Shown here: in pieces, positions 1 through 5,796 of the stretch
Position numbering within the stretch: the stretch's first letter is position 1
Layout: each line of letters opens with the position of its first letter
From: an uncultured Ruminococcus sp.
GTDB lineage: Bacteria; Bacillota; Clostridia; Oscillospirales; Ruminococcaceae
Direction of reading: 5' to 3'
DNA: 7,372 nt
Assembly (NCBI GenBank): GCA_902783235.1
Contig: CACZQG010000222.1
Location: 1-7,372, forward strand
Translations under genes and position numbers: made by a program
Notes under the pieces: model-generated
What the model was told of the DNA's origin: nothing
Database searches by the model: none
What the model saw: only the letters and a program-made list of their open reading frames with translations

Positions 1-85
1 AAAGAGATTTTGTGCAAGATAACGGAAAATCTGCAAGCAGATGACGTGCAAAGCTTCCAAGCGGTCTTTGTGCGGTGTTGCCTTA
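1..85 (-). repeat. Arm of a palindromic MITE-like repeat, cut by the window edge (no nested module)
   Basis: Read on the minus strand from base 85, this begins TAAGGCAACACCGCACAAAG and matches the right arm of the element at 3604-3750 over its whole visible length. The match continues through the GATTTTCCGT block near base 22-31. The TAA at its outer end is the prfC stop codon. At bases 38/39 the sequence runs straight through, whereas the other copy carries a 53-bp hairpin module there, so this copy is the empty site. A short internal stem at 53-62 (GCT/AGC) corresponds to GCC/GGC in the other copy, which is a compensated pair. The rest of the element lies outside the window. Homology is seen directly; mobility is inferred. 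Confidence 0.85.
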
Positions 86-1669
86 ATCTTTGTTAAACTC
101 TGCCAATACCAGTCCCGGATTCTTGTCGGTCGCCCAGTTGATATTCCATTCACTGGAAAACAGCAGCAGGAAATTGTCTTTGAAGTCCTGAACTATCTTG
201 GTATCGGAACTAAGCATAAGCTCCTTGGGATCCTTGGGAGTTTCCTCGATCCAGCGGATATATGAGTACGGCAAAGGCTCACGTATTATCTCCACATTGT
301 ATTCGTTTTTCATTCGATATTCAAATACCTCAAACTGGAGTACGCCCACAACACCGACTATAACCTCCTCCATACCTGTGTATGGCTCCTTGAAGATCTG
401 TATGGCACCCTCCTGAGCTATCTGCTCGGTACCCTTTACAAACTGCTTTCTTTTCAGAGTGTCCTTGTGGCGTATCCTTGCAAAATGCTCCGGGGCAAAG
501 GTGGGTATACCTTCAAAAGTCACCTTTCTCTTAGGCGAGCAAACCGTATCACCTATGGAAAAGATGCCGGGATCAAACACACCGATTATATCCCCTGCAT
601 ATGCACTTTCTATTATCTCCCTTTCCTGAGCCATCATTTGCTGAGGCTGAGAAAGACGCATTTTTTTACCGCTTTGTACATGGAGCACCTCCATGTCCCT
701 TTCAAATTTGCCCGAGCATATCCTCATAAATGTCAGCCTGTCACGATGAGCTTTATTCATGTTTGCCTGTATCTTGAATACAAAGGCTGAAAAGCTGTCA
801 TCTGCCGGATCACATTCTCCCTCAATACAGTTTCTTTTAAGAGGGGCAGGAGTCATCTTCAGGAAATTCTCCAGAAAAGGCTCAACGCCGAAATTGGTAA
901 GAGCCGAGCCGAAGAATACAGGCGACAGCTTACCCTTACGGACAAGCTCCATGTCAAATTCCTCACCGCCTCCGTCCAGAAGCTCTATGTCATCAGACAG
1001 CGTTTCATGGTTAAGGGGACCGATAAGATCATCAAGAGAGCTGTCACTGAGATCGGCTTCAATGGCATCAGCCTGCCTGCTGTTGCCATTGGCAGAAAAG
1101 CTTATTATGTGACGGGTACTTCTGTCATAAACCCCCTTGAATTCCTTGCCCGAACCGATAGGCCAGTTTACGGGATATGTCTTTATACCCAGCTCATCCT
1201 CTATCTGCTCCAGAAGATCAAAGGGATTTTTGGAATCCCTGTCCATCTTGTTAATAAAGGTGAATATGGGAATATTTCTCATGACGCAGACCTTGAACAG
1301 CTTTCTTGTCTGATTTTCAACACCCTTTGAAGCATCTATTACCATTACCGCTGAGTCAGCAGCCATAAGAGTACGGTAGGTATCCTCAGAAAAATCCTGA
1401 TGTCCGGGAGTATCAAGGATGTTTATACAAAAGCCCTCATACCGGAATTGCAGTACCGAGGAGGTAACGGAAATACCTCTTTGCTTTTCTATTTCCATCC
1501 AGTCAGAAACAGCGTGTCTGTCCGATTTTTTTCCCTTTACGGCACCTGCCTGATTTATAGCTCCTCCGTAAAGAAGAAGCTTCTCGGTAAGTGTTGTTTT
1601 ACCTGCGTCAGGGTGTGAGATTATAGCAAACGTCCTGCGCTTTTCAATGTGTTTTCTAAGGTCGCTCAA
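83..1669 (-). CDS. prfC: Peptide chain release factor 3 (RF3), translational GTPase
   Basis: Cytosolic GTPase that removes RF1/RF2 from the ribosome after peptide release, and in some bacteria takes part in post-peptidyl-transfer quality control. The 528-residue product has the usual RF3 length (about 529 in E. coli). Visible G motifs are SHPDAGKTT at residues 18-26 (P loop), RGISVTSS at 64-71 (switch I), DTPGHQDF at 86-93 (switch II) and NKMD at 140-143. Domain II and the RF3-specific C-terminal domain follow, including GVVGVLQFEVFEYR. SHPDAGKTT together with GISVTSS separates it from EF-G and TetM-type proteins. The start is TTG at 1667-1669, set by a perfect AGGAGG seven bases upstream. 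It follows ribE by 38 bases, probably in the same transcript. Its TAA stop is also the first three bases of a repeat arm. The C-terminus looks complete. Confidence 0.97.
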   Translation of the reverse strand: MSDLRKHIEKRRTFAIISHPDAGKTTLTEKLLLYGGAINQAGAVKGKKSDRHAVSDWMEIEKQRGISVTSSVLQFRYEGFCINILDTPGHQDFSEDTYRTLMAADSAVMVIDASKGVENQTRKLFKVCVMRNIPIFTFINKMDRDSKNPFDLLEQIEDELGIKTYPVNWPIGSGKEFKGVYDRSTRHIISFSANGNSRQADAIEADLSDSSLDDLIGPLNHETLSDDIELLDGGGEEFDMELVRKGKLSPVFFGSALTNFGVEPFLENFLKMTPAPLKRNCIEGECDPADDSFSAFVFKIQANMNKAHRDRLTFMRICSGKFERDMEVLHVQSGKKMRLSQPQQMMAQEREIIESAYAGDIIGVFDPGIFSIGDTVCSPKRKVTFEGIPTFAPEHFARIRHKDTLKRKQFVKGTEQIAQEGAIQIFKEPYTGMEEVIVGVVGVLQFEVFEYRMKNEYNVEIIREPLPYSYIRWIEETPKDPKELMLSSDTKIVQDFKDNFLLLFSSEWNINWATDKNPGLVLAEFNKD

Positions 1670-1676
1670 AATATTT

Positions 1677-1682
1677 CCTCCT
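1677..1682 (-). promoter_or_regulatory. Shine-Dalgarno site fixing the TTG start of prfC
   Basis: Perfect AGGAGG on the minus strand, seven bases before TTG at 1667-1669. The next codons read MSDLRKHIEKRRTFAIISHPDAGKTT, which is the expected RF3 N-terminus, so the non-ATG start is well supported. Confidence 0.85.
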
Positions 1683-1707
1683 GATCTTTCTTTTTACATA
1701 CAAGGTA

Positions 1708-2355
1708 TTACAAAAATCCATTTTCAGCTAAGAAATCCGCTGTTATGCTGCTTTTTTTTCTGTCCTCTCTGTAGGAAAGCAGCCTTTCCACATATTTTCC
1801 CAGAATATCATTTTCCAGATTGACCTGATCTCCGACTTTTTTTTCGGACAGTATAGTCTCCTGAGCTGTGTGAGGTATTATGGAAACGGAAAAATCCGTA
1901 TCCGTCAGTTTAGCCACGGTCAGGCTTATTCCGTCAATTGCTACAGAGCCCTTCAGAACGATATACCTGAGTATCTCTCCGGATGCCTCTATCCTGTACC
2001 AGACAGCATTGCCATCATTGCTGATGCCTGCTATAGTACCTATACCGTCAATATGCCCCGAAACTATATGTCCGCCAAAGCGTCCCTGAGCACTCATGGC
2101 ACGTTCAAGATTCACATGACTGCCTGCTTTCAGCATTGAAAAATTCGTTCTGCCAAAGGTCTCATTCATAACATCTGCGGTAAAGGTGTCTCCGGATATA
2201 TCATCCGCTGTAAGGCACACACCGTTCACCGCCACACTGTCCCCCGGTTTCAGATCGGAGAATATCATATTTCCCTTTATGGTAAGCTTTGCCTTGTCCG
2301 AGGTCTTGTCAAGAGATACCACCGTTCCCTTTTCTTCTATTATTCCCGTAAACAT
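1708..2355 (-). CDS. ribE: Riboflavin synthase, alpha chain
   Basis: Catalyses dismutation of two 6,7-dimethyl-8-ribityllumazines to riboflavin plus the pyrimidinedione, the last step of riboflavin synthesis. The 215-residue protein shows the two-fold internal repeat of this family. The N-terminal barrel starts MFTGIIEEKG and has NGVCLT at 44-49. The C-terminal barrel has IDGISLTV at 140-147 and PHTAQETIL at 161-169. GGHIVSGHIDG at 94-104 links them. NLENDILGKYVERLL near 179-193 resembles the C-terminal trimerisation helix. The ATG at 2353-2355 is preferred over one five codons upstream because MFTGII is the family's conserved N-terminus and GGGAGG lies 6-7 bases before it. Its A is shared with the ribD TGA (TGATG), so translation is probably coupled. 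Some Firmicutes call this gene ribC or ribB. Confidence 0.97.
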   Translation of the reverse strand: MFTGIIEEKGTVVSLDKTSDKAKLTIKGNMIFSDLKPGDSVAVNGVCLTADDISGDTFTADVMNETFGRTNFSMLKAGSHVNLERAMSAQGRFGGHIVSGHIDGIGTIAGISNDGNAVWYRIEASGEILRYIVLKGSVAIDGISLTVAKLTDTDFSVSIIPHTAQETILSEKKVGDQVNLENDILGKYVERLLSYREDRKKSSITADFLAENGFL

Positions 2356-3443
2356 CACAGCACCTCCCATCGCAGCTTTATATCCTCACCTATAGCCTCT
2401 GCTTCCGGCGCAGACAGCCTTATTTCTTCCGTATTTATCTCAAAACCATTACCGCCTATTGGTGAAGGAGCATTTTTCCCTCCCAGTATCTTAGGTGAAA
2501 TGTAACCGATAATGCTGTTTACCAGCTTGCTTTTCAGCATGGAGAATGCCAGCTCTCCGCCGCCCTCCAGCAGCACACTGTCAATATTCTTTTTACGCAG
2601 TATTTTCATCAGCTGCAAAAGATCAACGTGACCATCCCGTGCCCCGGTTACCACTACCTCTGCACCCATGGCTTCCAGCCTTGCCTTTCGTTCCATATCC
2701 CCTTCACCGGTACAGGCTATGATGACAGGGATACTGTCAGCAGTTTTCATTATATTGCAGTCAAAAGGTATCCTGAGACTGCTGTCACATATCACCCGTG
2801 TCAGCCTGTGTCCGGGGTCGATACGGCAGGTAAGCATGGGATCGTCCTTTAATACGGTATTTATCCCCACCATGATGGAGCTGCACATAAGTCTGAGCTT
2901 CTGCACATCCTCCCTTGAGCTTTCACCGCTTATCCATTTTGATTTTCCCGAACGGGAAGCTATCTTGCCATCGGCTGTCATGGCATACTTGAATATAACA
3001 TAGGGTGTTTCATGAGTGATATAGTGAAAGAATATGCGGTTCAGTCTGTCACATTGCTCACGCAGCACTCCCTCATGAACAGTAATACCATGTTCACGGA
3101 GTATCTTTACTCCCTTTCCGGCAACCAAAGGATTAGGATCGGGTGAGCCTATAAAGACCTCACTTATACCGCTTTGTATTATTGCCTCCGTACAAGGCGG
3201 TGTTTTTCCCGTATGGCAGCACGGTTCCAGGGTAACGTATATCTGCGCTCCCTTCATATCCTCACTGCATCGGTTTATTGCATTTCTTTCCGCATGGAAT
3301 TCACCGCAGCGTTCATGGCAGGCTTTTGATATTATCCTGCCATCCCTGACTATCACCGCTCCCACCATAGGGTTTGGTGAGGTATATCCCATTCCGTTTT
3401 TAGCTTCCTCCAAAGCCAGCTTCATATATTCTTCCTGGGTCAA
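2355..3443 (-). CDS. ribD: Bifunctional riboflavin biosynthesis protein RibD (deaminase plus reductase)
   Basis: Deaminates diaminohydroxyphosphoribosylaminopyrimidine and then reduces the ribose ring with NADPH, the early pyrimidine steps of riboflavin synthesis. The 362 residues are the normal two-domain length. The N-terminal cytidine-deaminase-like domain (about 1-145) has zinc ligands H50 in HAE, C75 in PCCHTGKTPPC, and C84, with E52 as the expected proton shuttle. The reductase domain (about 147-362) has TADGKIA near 156-162, KWISG at 169-173, NTVLKDDPMLTCR near 195-207 and LEGGGELA near 292-299. The start is TTG at 3441-3443, seven bases after AAAGGAG; the next ATG is codon 7 and has no comparable site. 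It heads a ribD-ribE-prfC group and sits directly behind a MITE-like element that fills the gap to fumA. No FMN riboswitch was recognised upstream. Confidence 0.96.
   Translation of the reverse strand: MTQEEYMKLALEEAKNGMGYTSPNPMVGAVIVRDGRIISKACHERCGEFHAERNAINRCSEDMKGAQIYVTLEPCCHTGKTPPCTEAIIQSGISEVFIGSPDPNPLVAGKGVKILREHGITVHEGVLREQCDRLNRIFFHYITHETPYVIFKYAMTADGKIASRSGKSKWISGESSREDVQKLRLMCSSIMVGINTVLKDDPMLTCRIDPGHRLTRVICDSSLRIPFDCNIMKTADSIPVIIACTGEGDMERKARLEAMGAEVVVTGARDGHVDLLQLMKILRKKNIDSVLLEGGGELAFSMLKSKLVNSIIGYISPKILGGKNAPSPIGGNGFEINTEEIRLSAPEAEAIGEDIKLRWEVL
2361..2368 (-). promoter_or_regulatory. Shine-Dalgarno site inside the end of ribD, for ribE
   Basis: GGGAGGTG on the minus strand lies within the last codons of ribD, 6-7 bases before the ribE ATG at 2353-2355. 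It decides between that ATG and the in-frame ATG at 2368-2370, which overlaps the site itself. Confidence 0.75.
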
Positions 3444-3450
3444 TGTTATG

Positions 3451-3457
3451 CTCCTTT
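3451..3457 (-). promoter_or_regulatory. Shine-Dalgarno site fixing the TTG start of ribD
   Basis: AAAGGAG on the minus strand, seven bases before TTG at 3441-3443. The palindromic element begins about six bases upstream, so the ribD leader must be either very short or made from the element. Confidence 0.75.
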
Positions 3458-3462
3458 AGCTA

Positions 3463-3542
3463 TAGCAATACCGTACAAGGATTGTGCGTCAGATGCGAAG
3501 TCGGATTTTTCGTCAGAGTGCATAAAGTTGACGCAGGCATAC
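3463..3542 (+). repeat. Left arm of the palindromic element
   Basis: Read on the plus strand, it parallels the right arm read on the minus strand: GCAATACCGTACAAGG against GCAACACCGCACAAAG, then GTGCGTCA, TGC, GATTTTTCGTCA, AGTGCATAAAG and TTGAC. It lacks the ten-base stem insert found in the right arm near 3718-3727. GTACAA and TTGTGC at 3474-3488 can form a small local hairpin. The arm ends in CATAC (3538-3542), which pairs with GTATG if the apex module is removed. Confidence 0.8.
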
Positions 3543-3547
3543 TGGCG

Positions 3548-3600
3548 TACCCCAAGGGCATTTGTGTTTCAATCCAAATCAAAGATTTGGTGAAACACTG
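3548..3600. repeat. Nested 53-bp hairpin module, copy A (at the palindrome apex)
   Basis: Begins TACCCCAAGGGCATTT and ends GAAACACTG. It contains a two-part stem: GTGTTTC (3564-3570) pairs with GAAACAC (3592-3598), and CCAAATC (3574-3580) pairs with GATTTGG (3584-3590) around an AAA loop. GCG precedes it and GCA follows it. Removing the module plus one flanking triplet joins CATACTGGCG to TATG, restoring a CATAC/GTATG stem. This indicates insertion at the apex of an older palindrome. Confidence 0.8.
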
Positions 3601-3603
3601 GCA

Positions 3604-3750
3604 TATGTCAAGGAGACTTTGTGTACTATGACGGAAAATCAGCAAGCATACCCCAAGGGCATTTGTGTTTCTATCCAAATCGCAGATTTGGTGAAACACT
3701 GGCAGATGACGTGCAAAGCCGCAAGGCGATCTTTGTGCGGTGTTGCCTTA
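3604..3750 (-). repeat. Right arm of the palindromic element, interrupted by hairpin module B
   Basis: Read on the minus strand from 3750, the outer part (3750-3704) and inner part (3647-3604) together match the repeat at 85-1. They also match, as the inverted copy, the left arm at 3463-3542. The outer part carries GTGCAAAG/CTTTGTGC and an inner GCC-GCAA-GGC stem at 3718-3727. The TAA at 3750-3748 is the fumA stop codon. Confidence 0.8.
3649..3701. repeat. Nested 53-bp hairpin module, copy B (inside the right arm)
   Basis: Identical to copy A, 101 bases away, except for three substitutions: two in the apical loop (AAA against GCA) and one in the bulge (A against T). Both stems are unchanged (3665-3671 with 3693-3699; 3675-3681 with 3685-3691). 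GCA lies directly on both sides (3646-3648 and 3702-3704). The matching arm at the window start has a single GCA and no module, so this is a filled site with an apparent three-base duplication. Confidence 0.85.
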
Positions 3751-4590
3751 AATGACAGCACCTGCGTGTCTTGTGACATGACAGCCTATATTCACCGATA
3801 CAGGCAGTCCTGCAATATGCGTAGGTGCTTCCTCGATATTCACACACAAGGCAGTGATCCTTCCGCCAAAGCCCTGGGGACCTATGCCAAGCTTGTTGAT
3901 CTTTGTCAGCATTTTTTCCTCCAGTCCGCTGTAAAGCGGTTTTGGATTGCGAACCGACACATCACGGCACAGAGCTTTTTTGGCAAGGTATGCACACTTT
4001 TCAAAGTTGCCGCCTATACCAACTCCCACCACCATAGGGGGACATGGGTTGCTTCCTGCCCTTGATACGGTTTCTGCTACAAAATCCACTATTTCATCAT
4101 GGGTGGCAGAGGGGGTGAACATTTTAAGAGCTGACATATTTTCACTGCCGAAGCCCTTGGGACAAACGTCGATCTTCACCCTGTCTCCGTCAACTATTCT
4201 GGTATGTACCACAGGGGGAGTATTATCCCCTGTATTGACTCTTTCCAGAGGATCTCCCACTACAGAGCAGCGCAGAAATCCCTCGGTATATCCACGGGAC
4301 ACTCCTTTGTTTACTGCCTCAGAAAAGCTGCCGCCGGTAAAATGCACATCCTGACCTATCTCCATAAAGATAACAGCCATGCCCGTGTCCTGACATACAG
4401 GGATGTTTTCGTCCTTGGCAGCCTGTATATTTGCTTTAAGATCATCAAAAACCGCTTTTCCCACAGGAGATACCTCGGCAGCCGCACATTTGTTTATACA
4501 GCTTTCCAGACTTTCCGGCAGAAAAATATTAGCCTTTATACACAGTTCCTTTATAGTATTCTCTATTTCATTAACATTTATTTCCCGCAT
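3748..4590 (-). CDS. fumA: Class I fumarate hydratase, alpha (Fe-S) subunit
   Basis: The family interconverts fumarate and (S)-malate with an oxygen-sensitive 4Fe-4S cluster. This is the N-terminal half of a two-subunit enzyme: 280 residues, the usual alpha length. The three cluster cysteines expected for the family are C66 in PVCQDTG, C183 in SNPCPPM and C270 in NIGCHVTRHA. GDNTPPVVH (121-129) and GVGIGGNFEKCAYLAKKAL (189-207) are also typical. The ATG at 4588-4590 lies one base after the amidohydrolase TGA, with GAAGG about ten bases before it, so translation is probably coupled. The beta-subunit gene normally found directly downstream is absent; the repeat element sits there instead, and the TAA stop is its first three bases. 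The L-tartrate dehydratase alpha subunit is close in sequence, so substrate is less sure than fold. Confidence 0.92.
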   Translation of the reverse strand: MREINVNEIENTIKELCIKANIFLPESLESCINKCAAAEVSPVGKAVFDDLKANIQAAKDENIPVCQDTGMAVIFMEIGQDVHFTGGSFSEAVNKGVSRGYTEGFLRCSVVGDPLERVNTGDNTPPVVHTRIVDGDRVKIDVCPKGFGSENMSALKMFTPSATHDEIVDFVAETVSRAGSNPCPPMVVGVGIGGNFEKCAYLAKKALCRDVSVRNPKPLYSGLEEKMLTKINKLGIGPQGFGGRITALCVNIEEAPTHIAGLPVSVNIGCHVTRHAGAVI

Positions 4591-4591
4591 T

Positions 4592-5761
4592 TCATTTGCC
4601 TTCTTCTTTTACTGTTTTGCCGTTTATCATTACCAGATCGGGCTCGCTGAGCAGTCCCAGAGGGTCGCCGTTTTTGTAAAGCTGGATATCCCCATCCATT
4701 CCTGCTCTTATCATTCCGACCCTGTCATGTATACCCACTATTTCAGCCGCATTCACGGTTATAGCCTCCAGTGCCTGCTGAGGGGTAAGACCTCCCTTCA
4801 CAGCCATTGCCGCCGATGTGGGAAGATACTGTATGGGTATCACAGGGTGATCGGTGCAGACAGCAGCCTTTACGCCATTTTTGTACAGCTCTGCCGTATT
4901 TTTCAGATCAAGCCCCTTCATTTCCGGCTTGCATCTGTCACATATTACGGGACCGGATATGACCCTTACCTTTTCCGCTCCCAGTATATCCGCTGCCAGA
5001 TAGCCCTCGGTAGCATGGACAAGTATAACGTCTATATCAAATTCCCCGGCAATACGCAGTGCTGTAAATATATCATCCGCCCTGTGACAATGAAAATGCG
5101 CCGGTATATCCTTTTTAAGCAGAGGTATCAATGAGTGATTCTTTATGTCAAACTCCGGTTCATCACAGGAATCCGGATCATTTTCATAGCTTTCCAGCTG
5201 GGCAAGATATCTTTTTGCCTTAAAAAGCCCTTCACGTATGGCAGCACTTGTACCCATCCTGGTAACAGGCGTTTCGTCACGGTCATTGAAAACGTGCTTG
5301 GGATTTTCCCCCAAAGCGAATTTCATACCCACCGTTCTGATCCTCATATCATCTATACGCCGTCCATAGGTCTTTACAGCTTCAATGCTGCCTCCGCAGG
5401 GATCTGCACTGCCAGGAGATATCACAGCCGTGGTGATCCCTCTTTCCACTGCTTCACTAAAGCATCTGTCAAGGGGATTTATGCCGTCGATCGCCCGAAG
5501 CTGAGGCATAAAAGGATCGGTGGCTTCATTGGAATCATCACCCTCAAAATCAATTCCGTTCTCTATTATACCAAGATGACAGTGAGCATCAATAAATCCG
5601 GGGATCAGCAGACCGCCGCAGCCATCCGTGTCCTCATGGGAAATATTACGGGGATCACCGCTCTCCACAGCAGTTATTTTACCGTCAACTATTTCCACCC
5701 AGCCCTTTTCTATGATCCTGCCGCTGTCCATAGTGTTTATTTTAACGTTATATATCTTCAT
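4592..5761 (-). CDS. Metal-dependent amidohydrolase, imidazolonepropionase-like group
   Basis: TIM-barrel hydrolase of the amidohydrolase superfamily; the substrate is unknown. The 389-residue protein has an N-terminal beta-sandwich segment followed by PGFIDAHCHLG with metal ligands H60 and H62. GMKFALGENPK (145-155) follows, with K147 a candidate bridging lysine. AHFHCHRADD (221-230), LVHATEG (247-253) with H249, and CTDHP (302-306) with D304 complete the usual ligand set. The C-terminal segment (AGMDGDIQLYKNGDPL) closes the sandwich, as in COG1228-type enzymes. No signal peptide is visible, so it is probably cytosolic. The ATG start has AAGGG a few bases upstream. It lies 35 bases after aroK and one base before fumA, inside the presumed aroE operon, but has no obvious link to shikimate metabolism. 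Peptidase or cyclic-amide hydrolase roles are equally possible. Confidence 0.9.
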   Translation of the reverse strand: MKIYNVKINTMDSGRIIEKGWVEIVDGKITAVESGDPRNISHEDTDGCGGLLIPGFIDAHCHLGIIENGIDFEGDDSNEATDPFMPQLRAIDGINPLDRCFSEAVERGITTAVISPGSADPCGGSIEAVKTYGRRIDDMRIRTVGMKFALGENPKHVFNDRDETPVTRMGTSAAIREGLFKAKRYLAQLESYENDPDSCDEPEFDIKNHSLIPLLKKDIPAHFHCHRADDIFTALRIAGEFDIDVILVHATEGYLAADILGAEKVRVISGPVICDRCKPEMKGLDLKNTAELYKNGVKAAVCTDHPVIPIQYLPTSAAMAVKGGLTPQQALEAITVNAAEIVGIHDRVGMIRAGMDGDIQLYKNGDPLGLLSEPDLVMINGKTVKEEGK

Positions 5762-5780
5762 AGTTTCCCTTCCGTACTAT

Positions 5781-5796
5781 CAGTGCCCCAGTGCCC
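5781..5796. repeat. Eight-base tandem duplication in the aroK-amidohydrolase gap
   Basis: CAGTGCCC occurs twice back to back, immediately after the aroK stop codon in gene direction (GGGCACTG twice on the minus strand). It fills about half of the 35-base gap. Slippage duplication is the simplest reading; no function is apparent. Confidence 0.6.

Larger units (their letters stand above)
3463..3750. mobile_element. Composite palindromic MITE-like element filling the fumA-ribD gap
   Basis: The 288-bp block runs from a few bases upstream of the ribD ribosome site to the fumA stop codon. The plus strand from 3463 (TAGCAATACCGTACAAGG) and the minus strand from 3750 (TAAGGCAACACCGCACAAAG) align through about 75 positions once the nested module is removed. 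Shared blocks include CGTCA, TGC, GATTTT, CGTCA, AGT, AAAG and TTGAC in the same order. It is therefore a long imperfect inverted repeat without coding capacity, which is the build of a miniature inverted-repeat element. Two 53-bp hairpin modules are nested in it (3548-3600 and 3649-3701). The ends are AT-rich; a TA target duplication is possible but not demonstrable. No transposase lies in the window. The palindrome and homologies are seen directly; mobility is inferred. Confidence 0.82.

Noticed and set aside
3460..3699. Minus-strand 79-codon frame in the element as a small protein gene
   Set aside because: It reads through both hairpin modules and repeats the same peptide twice because the DNA repeats; no ribosome site precedes it.
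3548..3703. Two near-identical hairpin repeats as a minimal CRISPR array
   Set aside because: The repeats are 53 bases with a long two-part stem. The sequence between them is the element's own arm, present elsewhere without repeats, not a spacer. No cas gene is in the window.
3704..3747. Arm hairpin downstream of fumA as a rho-independent terminator
   Set aside because: The stem on the minus strand contains C.A mismatches and no T-run follows it; transcription may well continue into ribD.
3444..3750. FMN riboswitch upstream of ribD
   Set aside because: The conserved core of the RFN element was not found; the gap is fully explained by the palindromic repeat and a short ribosome-site segment.
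3562..4065. Plus-strand open frame of 167 codons spanning the element and fumA
   Set aside because: It reads through the repeat hairpins and the antisense of fumA, has no ribosome site or recognisable domain, and its length follows from the overlapping real gene.
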